A DNA stretch of 64,000 nucleotides from Myxococcales bacterium. Lineage in GTDB: Bacteria; Myxococcota_A; Polyangia; Haliangiales; Haliangiaceae. Below the pieces are notes generated by a model. It ran no database searches, was not told where the DNA came from, and saw only the letters and a list, made by a program, of their open reading frames with translations. Positions 29,916 to 38,229 of the stretch are shown piece by piece (the stretch's first letter is position 1; every line of letters starts with the position of its first letter). A program made the position numbers and the translations under genes. Where the stretch lies: positions 496,001-560,000 of the forward strand of contig JADJUW010000001.1 in the NCBI GenBank assembly GCA_016716835.1, given 5' to 3'.

Positions 29916-30509
29916 TTGCTCGAGATGAATCGCAGCCTAGAGGACCGCGTCTTTGAACGCACGCAGGCCCTCGCCGCGGCTAATGACCAGCTCGCCGAAC
30001 TCGCGGTCACCGACGGCCTGACGGGGCTTTATAACTACCGCCATTTTCATGAGCGTCTAGTGCTGGAGGTCGAGCGCTGCGGCCGCAATGGCATGCCGTT
30101 GACGTTTCTGATGATCGATGTCGATCACTTTAAGGCCTACAACGACGATTTTGGCCATCCGTGCGGTGATGACGTCCTGCGCCGGATGGCCAAGGTCCTG
30201 CGCGATGGCCGGCGCGCCAACGATCTTGTCGGTCGCATTGGCGGCGAGGAATTCGGTGTGGTCTTGGTCGAGACCTCTAAGGTCGCGGCAACGGCGGTGG
30301 CCGAGAGGATCCGCCAGATGGTGCTCGATCTGCCGCCGCCATCGGTGCCTGACCAAGCGGCGATGGCACGTCCCATCACGGTCTCGATCGGGCTCGCCAG
30401 CGTGCCCGACGATGCGGCGACGGCCCGCGGCGTCGTCGAAGCCGCGGACAAGGCGCTTTATGTAGCCAAGCACGGCGGGCGAAATCGCGTCGCGGTGTTT
30501 GGCGGCTAG
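29916..30509 (+). CDS. GGDEF diguanylate cyclase domain (3' half of a split REC-GGDEF protein)
   Basis: A 197-residue segment in the same frame as the receiver gene and separated from it by one TAG codon. It starts with coiled coil (LEMNRSLEDRVFERTQALAAAN) and then a GGDEF domain: DGLTGLYNYRHFHERL, DVDHFKAYNDDFGH, RIGGEEFGVVL (active-site GGEEF) and ISIGLA-like VSIGLAS. An RxxD inhibitory site (RAND) sits five residues before GGEEF, as in feedback-controlled cyclases. It should make cyclic di-GMP. Independent initiation at TTG 29916 or ATG 29925 is possible, but no good ribosome-binding site is visible. One nonsense change in a former fusion is the simpler reading. Confidence 0.85.
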   Translation: MLEMNRSLEDRVFERTQALAAANDQLAELAVTDGLTGLYNYRHFHERLVLEVERCGRNGMPLTFLMIDVDHFKAYNDDFGHPCGDDVLRRMAKVLRDGRRANDLVGRIGGEEFGVVLVETSKVAATAVAERIRQMVLDLPPPSVPDQAAMARPITVSIGLASVPDDAATARGVVEAADKALYVAKHGGRNRVAVFGG

Positions 30510-30522
30510 CCAGCGAGGCACA

Positions 30523-31539
30523 ATGACCAGCGCGCAACCCAACAACATTTTTGTACTCGGCGCCGGTAGCTACGGCAGCTGCCTTGCCATCTTGCTCGCT
30601 CACGCGGGGCATCGCGTGACGCTGTGGTGTCGGCGGCGAGAGCTCGCCGAGGCGCTCGCGGCAGAGCGCGAAAATCGCGCCTATTTGCCCGGTTTTGCGC
30701 TACCGCACGGGTTGATAGTGACGCACGAACTCGCGGCCGTCGCGCAAGCCGATTTTGTGCTTGGGGTGACGCCATCGCATGCGGTGCGCACCATGTTCTC
30801 ACAAATTTCGCCGCTGCTCGCGCCGCACGCCGTGGTGGTGAATGCCGCCAAGGGGCTCGAGGAAGGCACGCTGTTTACGATCGAGGACATCTTCGCGCAG
30901 GTATTGTCGCCGGCCCACGCGGCGCGCGCGACCTACCTCTCGGGGCCAACGTTTGCGCGCGAGCTGGCTGCGCGCTTGCCGGGCGCCATCGTGCTCGCGG
31001 GCCGCGACGAGGCGACTACCATTGCGGCGCAGCATGCGCTGTCAACCGAGACGTTTCGCATTTACACCAGCACCGACGTTGCCGGGGTCCTCCTGGGCGG
31101 GGCGCTCAAGAACGTCATCGCGATCGCCGTCGGGGTCGCCGATGGCCTGAGCATGGGCTCAAATGCGCGCGCGGCGCTGATCACGCGCGGCCTGGCTGAA
31201 ATCGCGCGCCTCGGCGTGGCACGGGGGGCGGATCCGCTGACGTTTGCGGGGTTGTCGGGCCTGGGCGATTTGGTGCTTACCTGTTCGGGCGACGCCTCGC
31301 GTAACCGCCGGGTTGGGTTAGCGCTTGGCCAAGGGCAACCGGTGGCACAGGCCACCGGCCTTGGCAACATGGTCGCCGAGGGCGTCAAGACCACGGCCGT
31401 CGCGCATGCGCTAGCGGCGTCGCTGGCCGTCGATGCGCCCATCGTAGAGGCGATGCATAGCATCCTCTTTGGCGGCCAGCCGCCCGCCGAGGCCATGTCC
31501 CGCATGCTGACGCGGTCGCTCAAAAGCGAACGCGCCTAG
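30523..31539 (+). CDS. gpsA: Glycerol-3-phosphate dehydrogenase [NAD(P)+]
   Basis: A 338-residue cytosolic enzyme reducing dihydroxyacetone phosphate to sn-glycerol 3-phosphate for phospholipid synthesis. Motifs are the N-terminal Rossmann VLGAGSYGSCLAILLA, then VTLWCRR, NAAKGLEEGT, SGPTFARELA, GGALKNVIAIAVGVADG (catalytic Lys) and GLSGLGDLVLTCSGDASRNRRVG, followed by VAEGVKTT. ATG 30523 is chosen over an in-frame upstream start that would overlap the GGDEF gene. Length and motifs are normal. Confidence 0.95.
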   Translation: MTSAQPNNIFVLGAGSYGSCLAILLAHAGHRVTLWCRRRELAEALAAERENRAYLPGFALPHGLIVTHELAAVAQADFVLGVTPSHAVRTMFSQISPLLAPHAVVVNAAKGLEEGTLFTIEDIFAQVLSPAHAARATYLSGPTFARELAARLPGAIVLAGRDEATTIAAQHALSTETFRIYTSTDVAGVLLGGALKNVIAIAVGVADGLSMGSNARAALITRGLAEIARLGVARGADPLTFAGLSGLGDLVLTCSGDASRNRRVGLALGQGQPVAQATGLGNMVAEGVKTTAVAHALAASLAVDAPIVEAMHSILFGGQPPAEAMSRMLTRSLKSERA

Positions 31540-31598
31540 CGCTGACGGCCGTTATTGCGTAGCGCCGCTCGCCCGCGCTTGCTACGTTCGACGCTCCG

Positions 31599-32984
31599 AT
31601 GACGGTCAAGCCAGATGCCCCGAGGGCTGCGTCGCCTGTTGCGATGGCCGAGGCGGTCGACGCGGTCGCCGCGACCTGGCCAGCTACCAAATTGCTCGGC
31701 GCACGCTATCGGCTCTTGCGACCGCTCGCCGCCGGCGGCATGGCGGAGCTATTTTTGGCGTTGCAATACGCGCGCAGCGGCTTCGAGAAGCTCGTGGTGA
31801 TCAGGCGCCTGCGCGAAAAGTTCCTCGGCGATCCGCGAGTCATCGCGCTCTTTCTCGATGAGGCGCGCATCGGGTCGTGGCTCAATCATCCCAACATCGT
31901 GCAAGTGTTCGACGTCGAGGAAGACGAGGGCGTGCCGTTTATCGCCATGGAATTTATTCGCGGCGAGGAGCTCAGCCGCATTGCGCGGCGCGGCCTGGAG
32001 CTCGACCAATTCTTGCCGCCTCGCATGGCGGTCGAGTTGATTCGCCAGGCGGCTTCCGCGCTGGCGCATGTGCATGAGTTTCGCCAGCCGCTGCCGGGGG
32101 GCGCGCTCGGCGCGGCACTCGACATCGTCCACTGCGACATCTCGCCAAATAATCTCATGGTGACCGCGAGCGGCTTTCTTAAGGTGATCGATTTCGGTAT
32201 CGCCCGGCATCGGTTTTCGGAGTCCGGTGAGGCGACCGTGCTGCCGGGCAAATTGAGCTACATGTCGCCCGAGCAAGCGCGCCGCGAGGCCGTGGATCAC
32301 CGCTCGGATCAGTTTTCGCTGGCCGTGGTGCTCTACGAATTGACGGTGGGGCGACGCCTCTTCCGTGGCCAGCCCGACGACGTCTTCGCCCGCATCACCG
32401 AAGGCAAAATCGCGCCGCCGCGCGACATCGATCCTGAGTTTCCTGAGGAGCTGCAGGACATTCTCATGCGCGCGCTTGCGCTGGCGCCAAGCGATCGGTT
32501 TGCCAGCTCGGCGGCGCTGGCGGAGGCGCTGGGGGATTTTCTTGCGGCCAGCGGGTCGCCCGTGACCAACACCATGATCGCAGAGTACATGACGGGGCTC
32601 GGCTATACCGAGGCCGCGCTGGACTACGACGTCGCGGCGACCGCCGCCGAGCCGAGTTGGGATGAGCAACGGCCCTCCGATGCGTCGATGGCGCGCGCCC
32701 TGGGAATTGATGAAGCTTTGTGGAAGCAGCTGCATACGCCGCCCCCGAGCGCGAGCCTGCTTGGCAGCGGTGGCGACGCGCATGGCGAGCTGCCGATTGA
32801 TACCTCGGAGGTGCCGCGCCGGGCCAGCGTGCCTTTGGCGGTGCAGGCGGCGGCGGCGGCGGCGATCGTCGACGCCGACGACGCCCATGAGGCGCGCGCG
32901 GGCACTGGCCAAGGCGCCGCCTTGTGGTTTCTGGCGCTGCTGGGCCTCGTGGTGCTGGCGGTCGTGATGTACTGGATGGTATGA
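31599..32984 (+). CDS. Ser/Thr protein kinase-like membrane protein with altered ATP-binding lysine
   Basis: A 461-residue Hanks-type kinase with one C-terminal TM segment (ALWFLALLGLVVLAVVMYWMV). The glycine loop LAAGGMAELFLA is present. The beta-3 motif reads FEKLVVIRRL, with Arg69 where the ATP-anchoring Lys is expected. The catalytic loop reads HCDISPNN (Asp180), with Cys replacing the usual Arg of HRD. DFG is intact (Asp198), as are SYMSPEQ and SDQFSLAVVLYEL. The region between kinase domain and TM is Pro/Ala-rich. The Lys-to-Arg change often abolishes activity, so it may be a pseudokinase or use a rearranged lysine. Its stop overlaps the next gene as ATGA. Confidence 0.88.
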   Translation: MTVKPDAPRAASPVAMAEAVDAVAATWPATKLLGARYRLLRPLAAGGMAELFLALQYARSGFEKLVVIRRLREKFLGDPRVIALFLDEARIGSWLNHPNIVQVFDVEEDEGVPFIAMEFIRGEELSRIARRGLELDQFLPPRMAVELIRQAASALAHVHEFRQPLPGGALGAALDIVHCDISPNNLMVTASGFLKVIDFGIARHRFSESGEATVLPGKLSYMSPEQARREAVDHRSDQFSLAVVLYELTVGRRLFRGQPDDVFARITEGKIAPPRDIDPEFPEELQDILMRALALAPSDRFASSAALAEALGDFLAASGSPVTNTMIAEYMTGLGYTEAALDYDVAATAAEPSWDEQRPSDASMARALGIDEALWKQLHTPPPSASLLGSGGDAHGELPIDTSEVPRRASVPLAVQAAAAAAIVDADDAHEARAGTGQGAALWFLALLGLVVLAVVMYWMV

Positions 32985-34204
32985 AAGGCACGACGTTGCG
33001 CGGGCGGATCGTCGCGGTCGCGGGGCTCTTGGCTCTCGCGAGCGGTGGGTGTCGCGACGTCGAAGTCTTGCCGCTGCCCGATGCCGCGCCGCCGCCTCCG
33101 CGACGACACGTCGACAAACAAGGGTCGGTACGATCGCTGCCGCCGCATGCCGTAAGCGAGGGGGCGGTGGGGCCGTACCGGATTGGCGAACCCATGGCAG
33201 CGATCTTGGCCGACATGCCCGGTGGGCCGCGGCTCAACGTGCTCAAGTTGCCGCGCGTCGTCGACACCCGGGTCGCGCGCATCGAGGAGAATAACTTGCT
33301 CGTCGGCGGCCAAGAACACAGCGAGTTTATCGGAATCGTAGGCCGCGATATTGCGCGCACGGAGGCCGGCCTTGGCGTCGCAACGACGGTCGCAAAGATC
33401 ATGGCGGCGGCCGAGGGCCACCACGACGCCTCGGTGGTGCGAGACCGTCGCATGTTCGTTTTACCGGCGCTGCCGAGCTTGCGGTTCATTGCGGGAGGCA
33501 CGCAGCCGACCGACGTCGTGACGGCCATGTTGCTGCATCCGCCCGCCGCCGCCCCGTCACCGGCACGGCCGGCGCACGCCCCCGGCTGCCAGGCTGCCAC
33601 GCTGCCGTTGGCGGCGATCGAGCCGCTCCCAGGGCCAAGGTCGGGCGTCGTCGCCGCCTGCTTCGGGGACGTTGGCGATGCGCTGCTAATTGGCGACGAT
33701 GCGGTGGCGAGATATGTGGTCGACAATGGCAAGTGGCGCCGCGACGCAAGCTTGATGATCAAAGGCGTCGTGGTGGCCGGGCCGCTGCGCACGGCAGCGC
33801 GACATGACGACCTGATCGTGGTGGTGCGCGAGCGCGATGCCTACGCCGTAAAATACGTCGCGTCGTTGTGGCGGCTGGATGGCAATCGCTTTACGCGCGT
33901 CGCGGGCGACATCATCTATCGCATCGAGGCGATCAATGCCGAGGCCGTCGGCGCGTCGCTCGATGAGCTTGAGCTGGTCATAGACGCGACCTTCGCCGGG
34001 GGGCAACTTGAATTTGGTGGCGTGCTGCTCATGCGCGGCGCCAGGGGCCTGCGCGATGTGGTGCCGCTGTTGCCCGCGGTGATGCCGCTGCGTCGCCGCC
34101 CGCCCATCGACGCCAAGCCGCCCGAGGTTGCGCCAGCCGGCGTGCCGGCTGATGCGGCGGCGGGCGACCCTGCGCCATCGTCCTTATCGGAGGCCAGCCC
34201 ATGA
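32981..34204 (+). CDS. Hypothetical lipoprotein coupled to the Ser/Thr kinase
   Basis: A 407-residue predicted lipoprotein: MKGTTLRGRIVAVAGLLALASGGC with a lipobox, then a Pro/Asp linker and a mostly beta-rich body. No family is recognised. It contains a Pro/Ala-rich region around residues 185-205 and a Pro/Ala-rich C terminus. Its ATG overlaps the kinase stop (ATGA), so the two are made together and may be parts of one signalling unit; this is inference from arrangement only. Confidence 0.65.
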   Translation: MKGTTLRGRIVAVAGLLALASGGCRDVEVLPLPDAAPPPPRRHVDKQGSVRSLPPHAVSEGAVGPYRIGEPMAAILADMPGGPRLNVLKLPRVVDTRVARIEENNLLVGGQEHSEFIGIVGRDIARTEAGLGVATTVAKIMAAAEGHHDASVVRDRRMFVLPALPSLRFIAGGTQPTDVVTAMLLHPPAAAPSPARPAHAPGCQAATLPLAAIEPLPGPRSGVVAACFGDVGDALLIGDDAVARYVVDNGKWRRDASLMIKGVVVAGPLRTAARHDDLIVVVRERDAYAVKYVASLWRLDGNRFTRVAGDIIYRIEAINAEAVGASLDELELVIDATFAGGQLEFGGVLLMRGARGLRDVVPLLPAVMPLRRRPPIDAKPPEVAPAGVPADAAAGDPAPSSLSEASP

Positions 34205-34235
34205 CTAAAATGTTTCTCTTCGCCACGAGGTGTTC

Positions 34236-35447
34236 ATGATCGATTTTGAGGCCATTGTTGCGGCGCGGCAGCGCCTGGCAGCCAACCTGGTGTTTACACC
34301 CTGCACGCAGTCGCTACCTTTCTCCCGCCTGACGGGCCTGGCCGCGTATCTTAAGCTCGAAAACCTCCAAGCGACGGGTTCGTTTAAAGATCGCGGCTCG
34401 CTCAACAAGATGTTGCAGCTTAGCGACGCCGAGCGAGCGCGGGGTGTCATCGCGGCCTCGGCCGGAAATCACGGCCAAAGCGTTGCCTATCACGCCAAGC
34501 GGCTGGGCCTAAAGGCGACGATCGTCATGCCCGAAAACGCGCCGATGATCAAAATCCTCTCGACGCGCGAACACGGCGCGGAGGTGGTTTTGCGTGGGTT
34601 TGGCTACGACGACGCCTTTGCCGAGGCCTCAGCCCGACAGCAGCGCGATGGCCTGACGTTCATCCACGCCTTTGACGATGACGAGGTTATTGCGGGGCAG
34701 GGGACGGTAGGCCTTGAGCTGCTCGAGCAGGTGCCCGAGCTTGAGGCCGTGGTGGTGCCGGTGGGCGGCGGTGGCCTCATCGCCGGCATTGCCATCGCCG
34801 TCAAGCACAAGCGCCCTGGGATCAAAGTGATCGGTGTCCAGACGCAGCGCGTGCCGAGCGCGAGCGCCTCGCTGTCCGCGGGCGCCCCCGTCACCCTCGC
34901 GCCGGCGCTAACGCTCGCCGATGGCATCGCGGTGCGGCGCACCGGCGATCGTACGTTGCCTGTGCTCGCCAGCCATGTCGATGAGATCGTGACGGTGAGC
35001 GAAGACGAAATCGCCAACGCGATCCTGCTGTTGCTCGAGCGCGAGAAGACGGTCGCCGAAGGCGCCGGCGCGGTGGCAGTCGCGGCGGCGGTCAATCAGC
35101 GCACGTCGCTACCGTTGGGTTGCAAGACCGCGCTCCTGGTCTGCGGCGGCAACATCGACGTCAACATCTTGGCGCGCGTGATCGAACGCGGCCTGGGCAA
35201 GGATGGCCGGCGTCTGAAGCTTGAGATTCGCATCAACGATGCCCCGGGCTCGCTGCATGCGCTGCTCGGCGTGTTTGCGCAGGCCCGTGCCAGCGTCCTC
35301 GAGGTCATGCACCAGCGCACGTTCGGCGTGGATCTCGGCGATACCTTGGTCGACGTCACGCTGGAGACCCGCGGGCCCGTGCATGTCACCGAGCTGCTAG
35401 CATCGTTGTCCGCCGCCGGCTATGTGCACCGCCGCTTATTATCCTAA
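34236..35447 (+). CDS. ilvA: Threonine ammonia-lyase (threonine dehydratase) with ACT domain
   Basis: A 403-residue PLP enzyme converting threonine to 2-oxobutanoate and ammonia, the entry to isoleucine synthesis or catabolism. The PLP lysine lies in LQATGSFKDRGSLNKM (Lys ~51). ASAGNHGQSVAYHAKRLG, the phosphate-binding VPVGGGGLIAGIA and EGAGAVAVAA follow. The C-terminal ~75 residues form a single ACT-like regulatory domain (LEIRINDAPGSLHALLGVFAQARASVLEV). That makes it the shorter type with one ACT domain rather than the long biosynthetic IlvA. ATG 34236 has GAGGTG just upstream; GTG 34230 is the alternative. Confidence 0.92.
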   Translation: MIDFEAIVAARQRLAANLVFTPCTQSLPFSRLTGLAAYLKLENLQATGSFKDRGSLNKMLQLSDAERARGVIAASAGNHGQSVAYHAKRLGLKATIVMPENAPMIKILSTREHGAEVVLRGFGYDDAFAEASARQQRDGLTFIHAFDDDEVIAGQGTVGLELLEQVPELEAVVVPVGGGGLIAGIAIAVKHKRPGIKVIGVQTQRVPSASASLSAGAPVTLAPALTLADGIAVRRTGDRTLPVLASHVDEIVTVSEDEIANAILLLLEREKTVAEGAGAVAVAAAVNQRTSLPLGCKTALLVCGGNIDVNILARVIERGLGKDGRRLKLEIRINDAPGSLHALLGVFAQARASVLEVMHQRTFGVDLGDTLVDVTLETRGPVHVTELLASLSAAGYVHRRLLS

Positions 35448-35595
35448 GCGACCGGGGCCCCCGCGCCTTCGCGACCGCGCATGCATCAGGTGACAATGTA
35501 GGTGTGCGCGGCGAGCCCGACTTCAGGTTGAAATGACTCGATGAGGTGAGCCCGCGGCTTTTCATGGTTGGCCGAATTCGGCACAATAGTAAGTA

Positions 35596-36960
35596 GTGAA
35601 GTTTGCGTGCGACCAGTGCCACTCGCAATACTCGATCGCAGACGAGCGCGTCGCCGGTCGTTCGATGACCATTCGCTGCAAGCGTTGCCAGCACCTCATC
35701 ACCGTCACCGCGCCGAGTCTCCCCGCGCCCGCCAGCCCCGATGACGAAAGCACCTTGGCGATCGGGCATCACACGTTGCCGGCGACGCTGCCTGGCAACT
35801 CGCTGCCTCCTCCCATTCCTGCGGCGCCGGTGCGCGCGCGCGTCTCGACGGCGCCCGCGCAACTCGATGTGCCTTGGTTTGTCTCGCTCGACGGCAGCGA
35901 GGTCGGCCCGCTAACGCTGCCACAGGCGCGCGATTGGGTCGCGGCCCGCGTTGGCCACGGCGACATGCATTGCTGGAGCGAGGGCTTTGATGATTGGATG
36001 CCCGTCGAAAAGGTCAGCCATTTCAGAATTCTCGTCGCGCCCAAGCCGGCCGAGGCAGACCCCTTTGCCGCGCTGCCTGGGCGCGAGAGCCGCGCCAGCG
36101 AGCCACCTCCTAGCGAGGATGGCGATCTGAATATTGGCGAGGTGTCGCGCATCGTGAACCTCGCGGAGCTCGCGAGAAACGAGGCCGCCAACAAGGCGCG
36201 GCGGACCTCAAAGCCTCTCGAAGCTGCCAGCGCGGCCGCGCCGCGGCAGACCGTGATGCGCGCCGCGGTGTCGATGCCACCGGTGTCGATGGAGCAGGTC
36301 GAGCGCGCGCAGGAGGCCATGGCCGAGGCCAAGCAGCACAACAGCCGCGCCTCGACGGCCGTATTGCTCGTGGCGTTAGTGGTGGCCCTTGGCGCGACCG
36401 CCTTGATCTTGGCGCTCGCCAAGCCAAGCCCAGAACAAGAGGCTGCCACCGTCGACGCGTTTGCATCGGGCACCGATGAGCTCGGCCGCCGCGTCGCGCT
36501 GCCCGTTCCCGGTACGGCCACGCCGGCCACAGGCGGCACGCGGCGGGGGCCCGTTGGCGGCACCCGAGGCGGCACGCCAACCGCAGGTGGCACGACAACC
36601 GCGGGCGGCGCGATCGAAACCGCCGGGACCGTTCGCCCCGACAAGGTCGAGGTTGGTCCCGAGGCGGGGCAAGTCTCGCCGCTAACCGCCGACGACGTCA
36701 TCGCGGTGTCGTCGCGCATGCAATCAGGGACGCGGCGTTGCTACGAACGCGCGCAAAAAGAGGATCCATTTTTCAAGGCGCCCAAAATCATCGTGCGCTT
36801 GATCGTCAGCAAGAGCGGCGAGGTTAGCAGCGTTAGCCTTGATAAGGTCGCGGAAACGACGTTTGGTCGCTGTCTGGCCTCCACGATCAAAAAATGGTCA
36901 TTTCGGCCGTCGACGGAAGGCCTCGCGATCGATCTGCCGATGGTATTTGGCCAGAGCTAG
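35596..36960 (+). CDS. Zinc-ribbon/GYF/AgmX-PglI-type membrane protein
   Basis: A 454-residue protein with a modular layout known in myxobacteria. Residues 1-36 are an MJ0042-type zinc ribbon (CDQC...CKRC). Residues ~93-142 are a GYF_2-like domain (WFVSLDGSEVGPLTLPQARDWV, then CWSEGFDDWMPVEKV). A TM segment lies near 255-277 (TAVLLVALVVALGATALILAL), followed by a Thr/Gly-rich linker. The C-terminal ~90 residues resemble the AgmX/PglI C-terminal domain (MQSGTRRCYERAQKEDPFF, VSKSGEVSSVSL, CLASTIKKWSFRPS). AgmX/PglI proteins are linked to gliding motility; a motility role here is inference. The GTG start has no strong ribosome-binding site. The stop overlaps hemW by one nucleotide. Confidence 0.85.
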   Translation: MKFACDQCHSQYSIADERVAGRSMTIRCKRCQHLITVTAPSLPAPASPDDESTLAIGHHTLPATLPGNSLPPPIPAAPVRARVSTAPAQLDVPWFVSLDGSEVGPLTLPQARDWVAARVGHGDMHCWSEGFDDWMPVEKVSHFRILVAPKPAEADPFAALPGRESRASEPPPSEDGDLNIGEVSRIVNLAELARNEAANKARRTSKPLEAASAAAPRQTVMRAAVSMPPVSMEQVERAQEAMAEAKQHNSRASTAVLLVALVVALGATALILALAKPSPEQEAATVDAFASGTDELGRRVALPVPGTATPATGGTRRGPVGGTRGGTPTAGGTTTAGGAIETAGTVRPDKVEVGPEAGQVSPLTADDVIAVSSRMQSGTRRCYERAQKEDPFFKAPKIIVRLIVSKSGEVSSVSLDKVAETTFGRCLASTIKKWSFRPSTEGLAIDLPMVFGQS

Positions 36961-38171
36961 TGGTTGCGCCCTTGCCCGCCATCGCCGCGACGATCGCGCC
37001 TGGCGAGGCAGGGCTCTATGTGCACGTGCCCTGGTGCCGCACGCTATGCCCGTATTGCGATTTCGCGGTGCATATTAAGCGCGGCGAGCTGCCGCATCGC
37101 GCCTACCTTGAGGCCTTGCTTGGGGAATTCGACGCGCGTCGCGACGCCTTGGGCGCGGCAACCTTGCAGACCATCTATATCGGCGGTGGCACGCCGTCGC
37201 TATGGGATCCCGCGTGCGTGGCCGAGCTGCTGATTCATGTTGGCGCGCGCTGTGCTGTCGCGCCCGCGGCGGAGGTTACGCTCGAGGTCAATCCCATCGA
37301 CTGCACGCCACAAAATCTCGCGCGCTGGCGAGCGGCTGGCTGCAATCGCTTGTCAATTGGGGTGCAAGCGCTCGACGAAGCGACGCTGGCATTTCTAGGC
37401 CGTGGCCCCCATCACGGCGACGGCCGCGCAGCGGTGGAGGCGGCTCGCGCGACGGGGTTTACCAACATTTCGATCGATTTTATCTTGGGCGCGGGAGAGT
37501 TGCCGGCGTTGCAGGTGGCGATCGAGTCGCTTGCACCGCTGGTTACCCACATGTCGGTCTACGAGTTGACGATCGAAGCGGCGACGCAATTTGGTCGACG
37601 GCAGGCCAAAGGCACGCTGCCAATGGCGCCCGACGAAGCGATCGCCCACGCTTACGTGGCGGTCGATGCGCAGCTAACAGCTCTGGGTTTTGCGCATTAT
37701 GAGGTCTCGTCGTACGCGCGCTCGGGCTTTGAGTCGCGACACAATGGGGCGTATTGGACGGGACGGCCCTATCTCGGAATAGGCGTCGGCGCCGCCTCGC
37801 TCTTAATCGCGCGCCCGCCGCAGGGGGACCCTGACATTGTGGCGCGACGCGAAGTAAACCTCCGTAGTACGCCCGAATATCTGCGCCGACGTGGGCTCGA
37901 AGTTAGTCACGAAGTTCAACAAATTCAGCAACTTGAGATGTATCGCGAGCTGATTTGGCTGGGCCTGCGCACCATGCGCGGCGTCACCCACCAAGCGTTG
38001 GATCAATTCATCGGGCTTGCGGAGTGGTTGCAGCAGCGAGGATTAGTGACGTCTGATGGGGCGCGCTGGGTGCCGACGCTGCGTGGTTATTTATTTGCCA
38101 ACGAGGTCGCGCGCAAGGTCTTGGCGGCGCCTGTTAGCACCGGCTCAGGGGCAGGGCGCCCAGATCCGTAG
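36960..38171 (+). CDS. hemW: Radical SAM heme chaperone HemW (coproporphyrinogen-III-oxidase-like)
   Basis: A 403-residue radical SAM protein. The iron-sulfur motif CxxxCxxC is CRTLCPYC (Cys ~26, 30, 33), followed by IYIGGGTPSLW, the VNP motif (TLEVNPIDC), RLSIGVQALDEATLAFLGR and SIDFILGAG. The C terminus carries the HemN-like extension with LGLRTMRGV. The HVPWCRTLCPYCDF start and length fit HemW, a heme-inserting paralogue of HemN, rather than the longer true HemN. The GTG at 36960 overlaps the upstream TAG (TAGTG), suggesting coupled translation; the open frame runs further upstream within the previous gene. Confidence 0.88.
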   Translation: MVAPLPAIAATIAPGEAGLYVHVPWCRTLCPYCDFAVHIKRGELPHRAYLEALLGEFDARRDALGAATLQTIYIGGGTPSLWDPACVAELLIHVGARCAVAPAAEVTLEVNPIDCTPQNLARWRAAGCNRLSIGVQALDEATLAFLGRGPHHGDGRAAVEAARATGFTNISIDFILGAGELPALQVAIESLAPLVTHMSVYELTIEAATQFGRRQAKGTLPMAPDEAIAHAYVAVDAQLTALGFAHYEVSSYARSGFESRHNGAYWTGRPYLGIGVGAASLLIARPPQGDPDIVARREVNLRSTPEYLRRRGLEVSHEVQQIQQLEMYRELIWLGLRTMRGVTHQALDQFIGLAEWLQQRGLVTSDGARWVPTLRGYLFANEVARKVLAAPVSTGSGAGRPDP

Positions 38172-38172
38172 A

Positions 38173-38200
38173 GTGCCGGAAACTGGCGGGAAATCGGCAC
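38173..38200. promoter_or_regulatory. Inverted repeat upstream of hrcA
   Basis: GTGCCG (38173-38178) and CGGCAC (38195-38200) form a 6-bp inverted repeat with a 16-bp spacer, in the 58-nt gap between hemW and hrcA. It is not the canonical CIRCE operator (TTAGCACTC-N9-GAGTGCTAA). A TATACT box (38218-38223) lies only 6 nt before the hrcA start, which would give a nearly leaderless message. It might be a divergent HrcA operator or a weak terminator of hemW. Confidence 0.3.
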
Positions 38201-38229
38201 GATCGGCTGTATCTCGGTATACTTAACGC

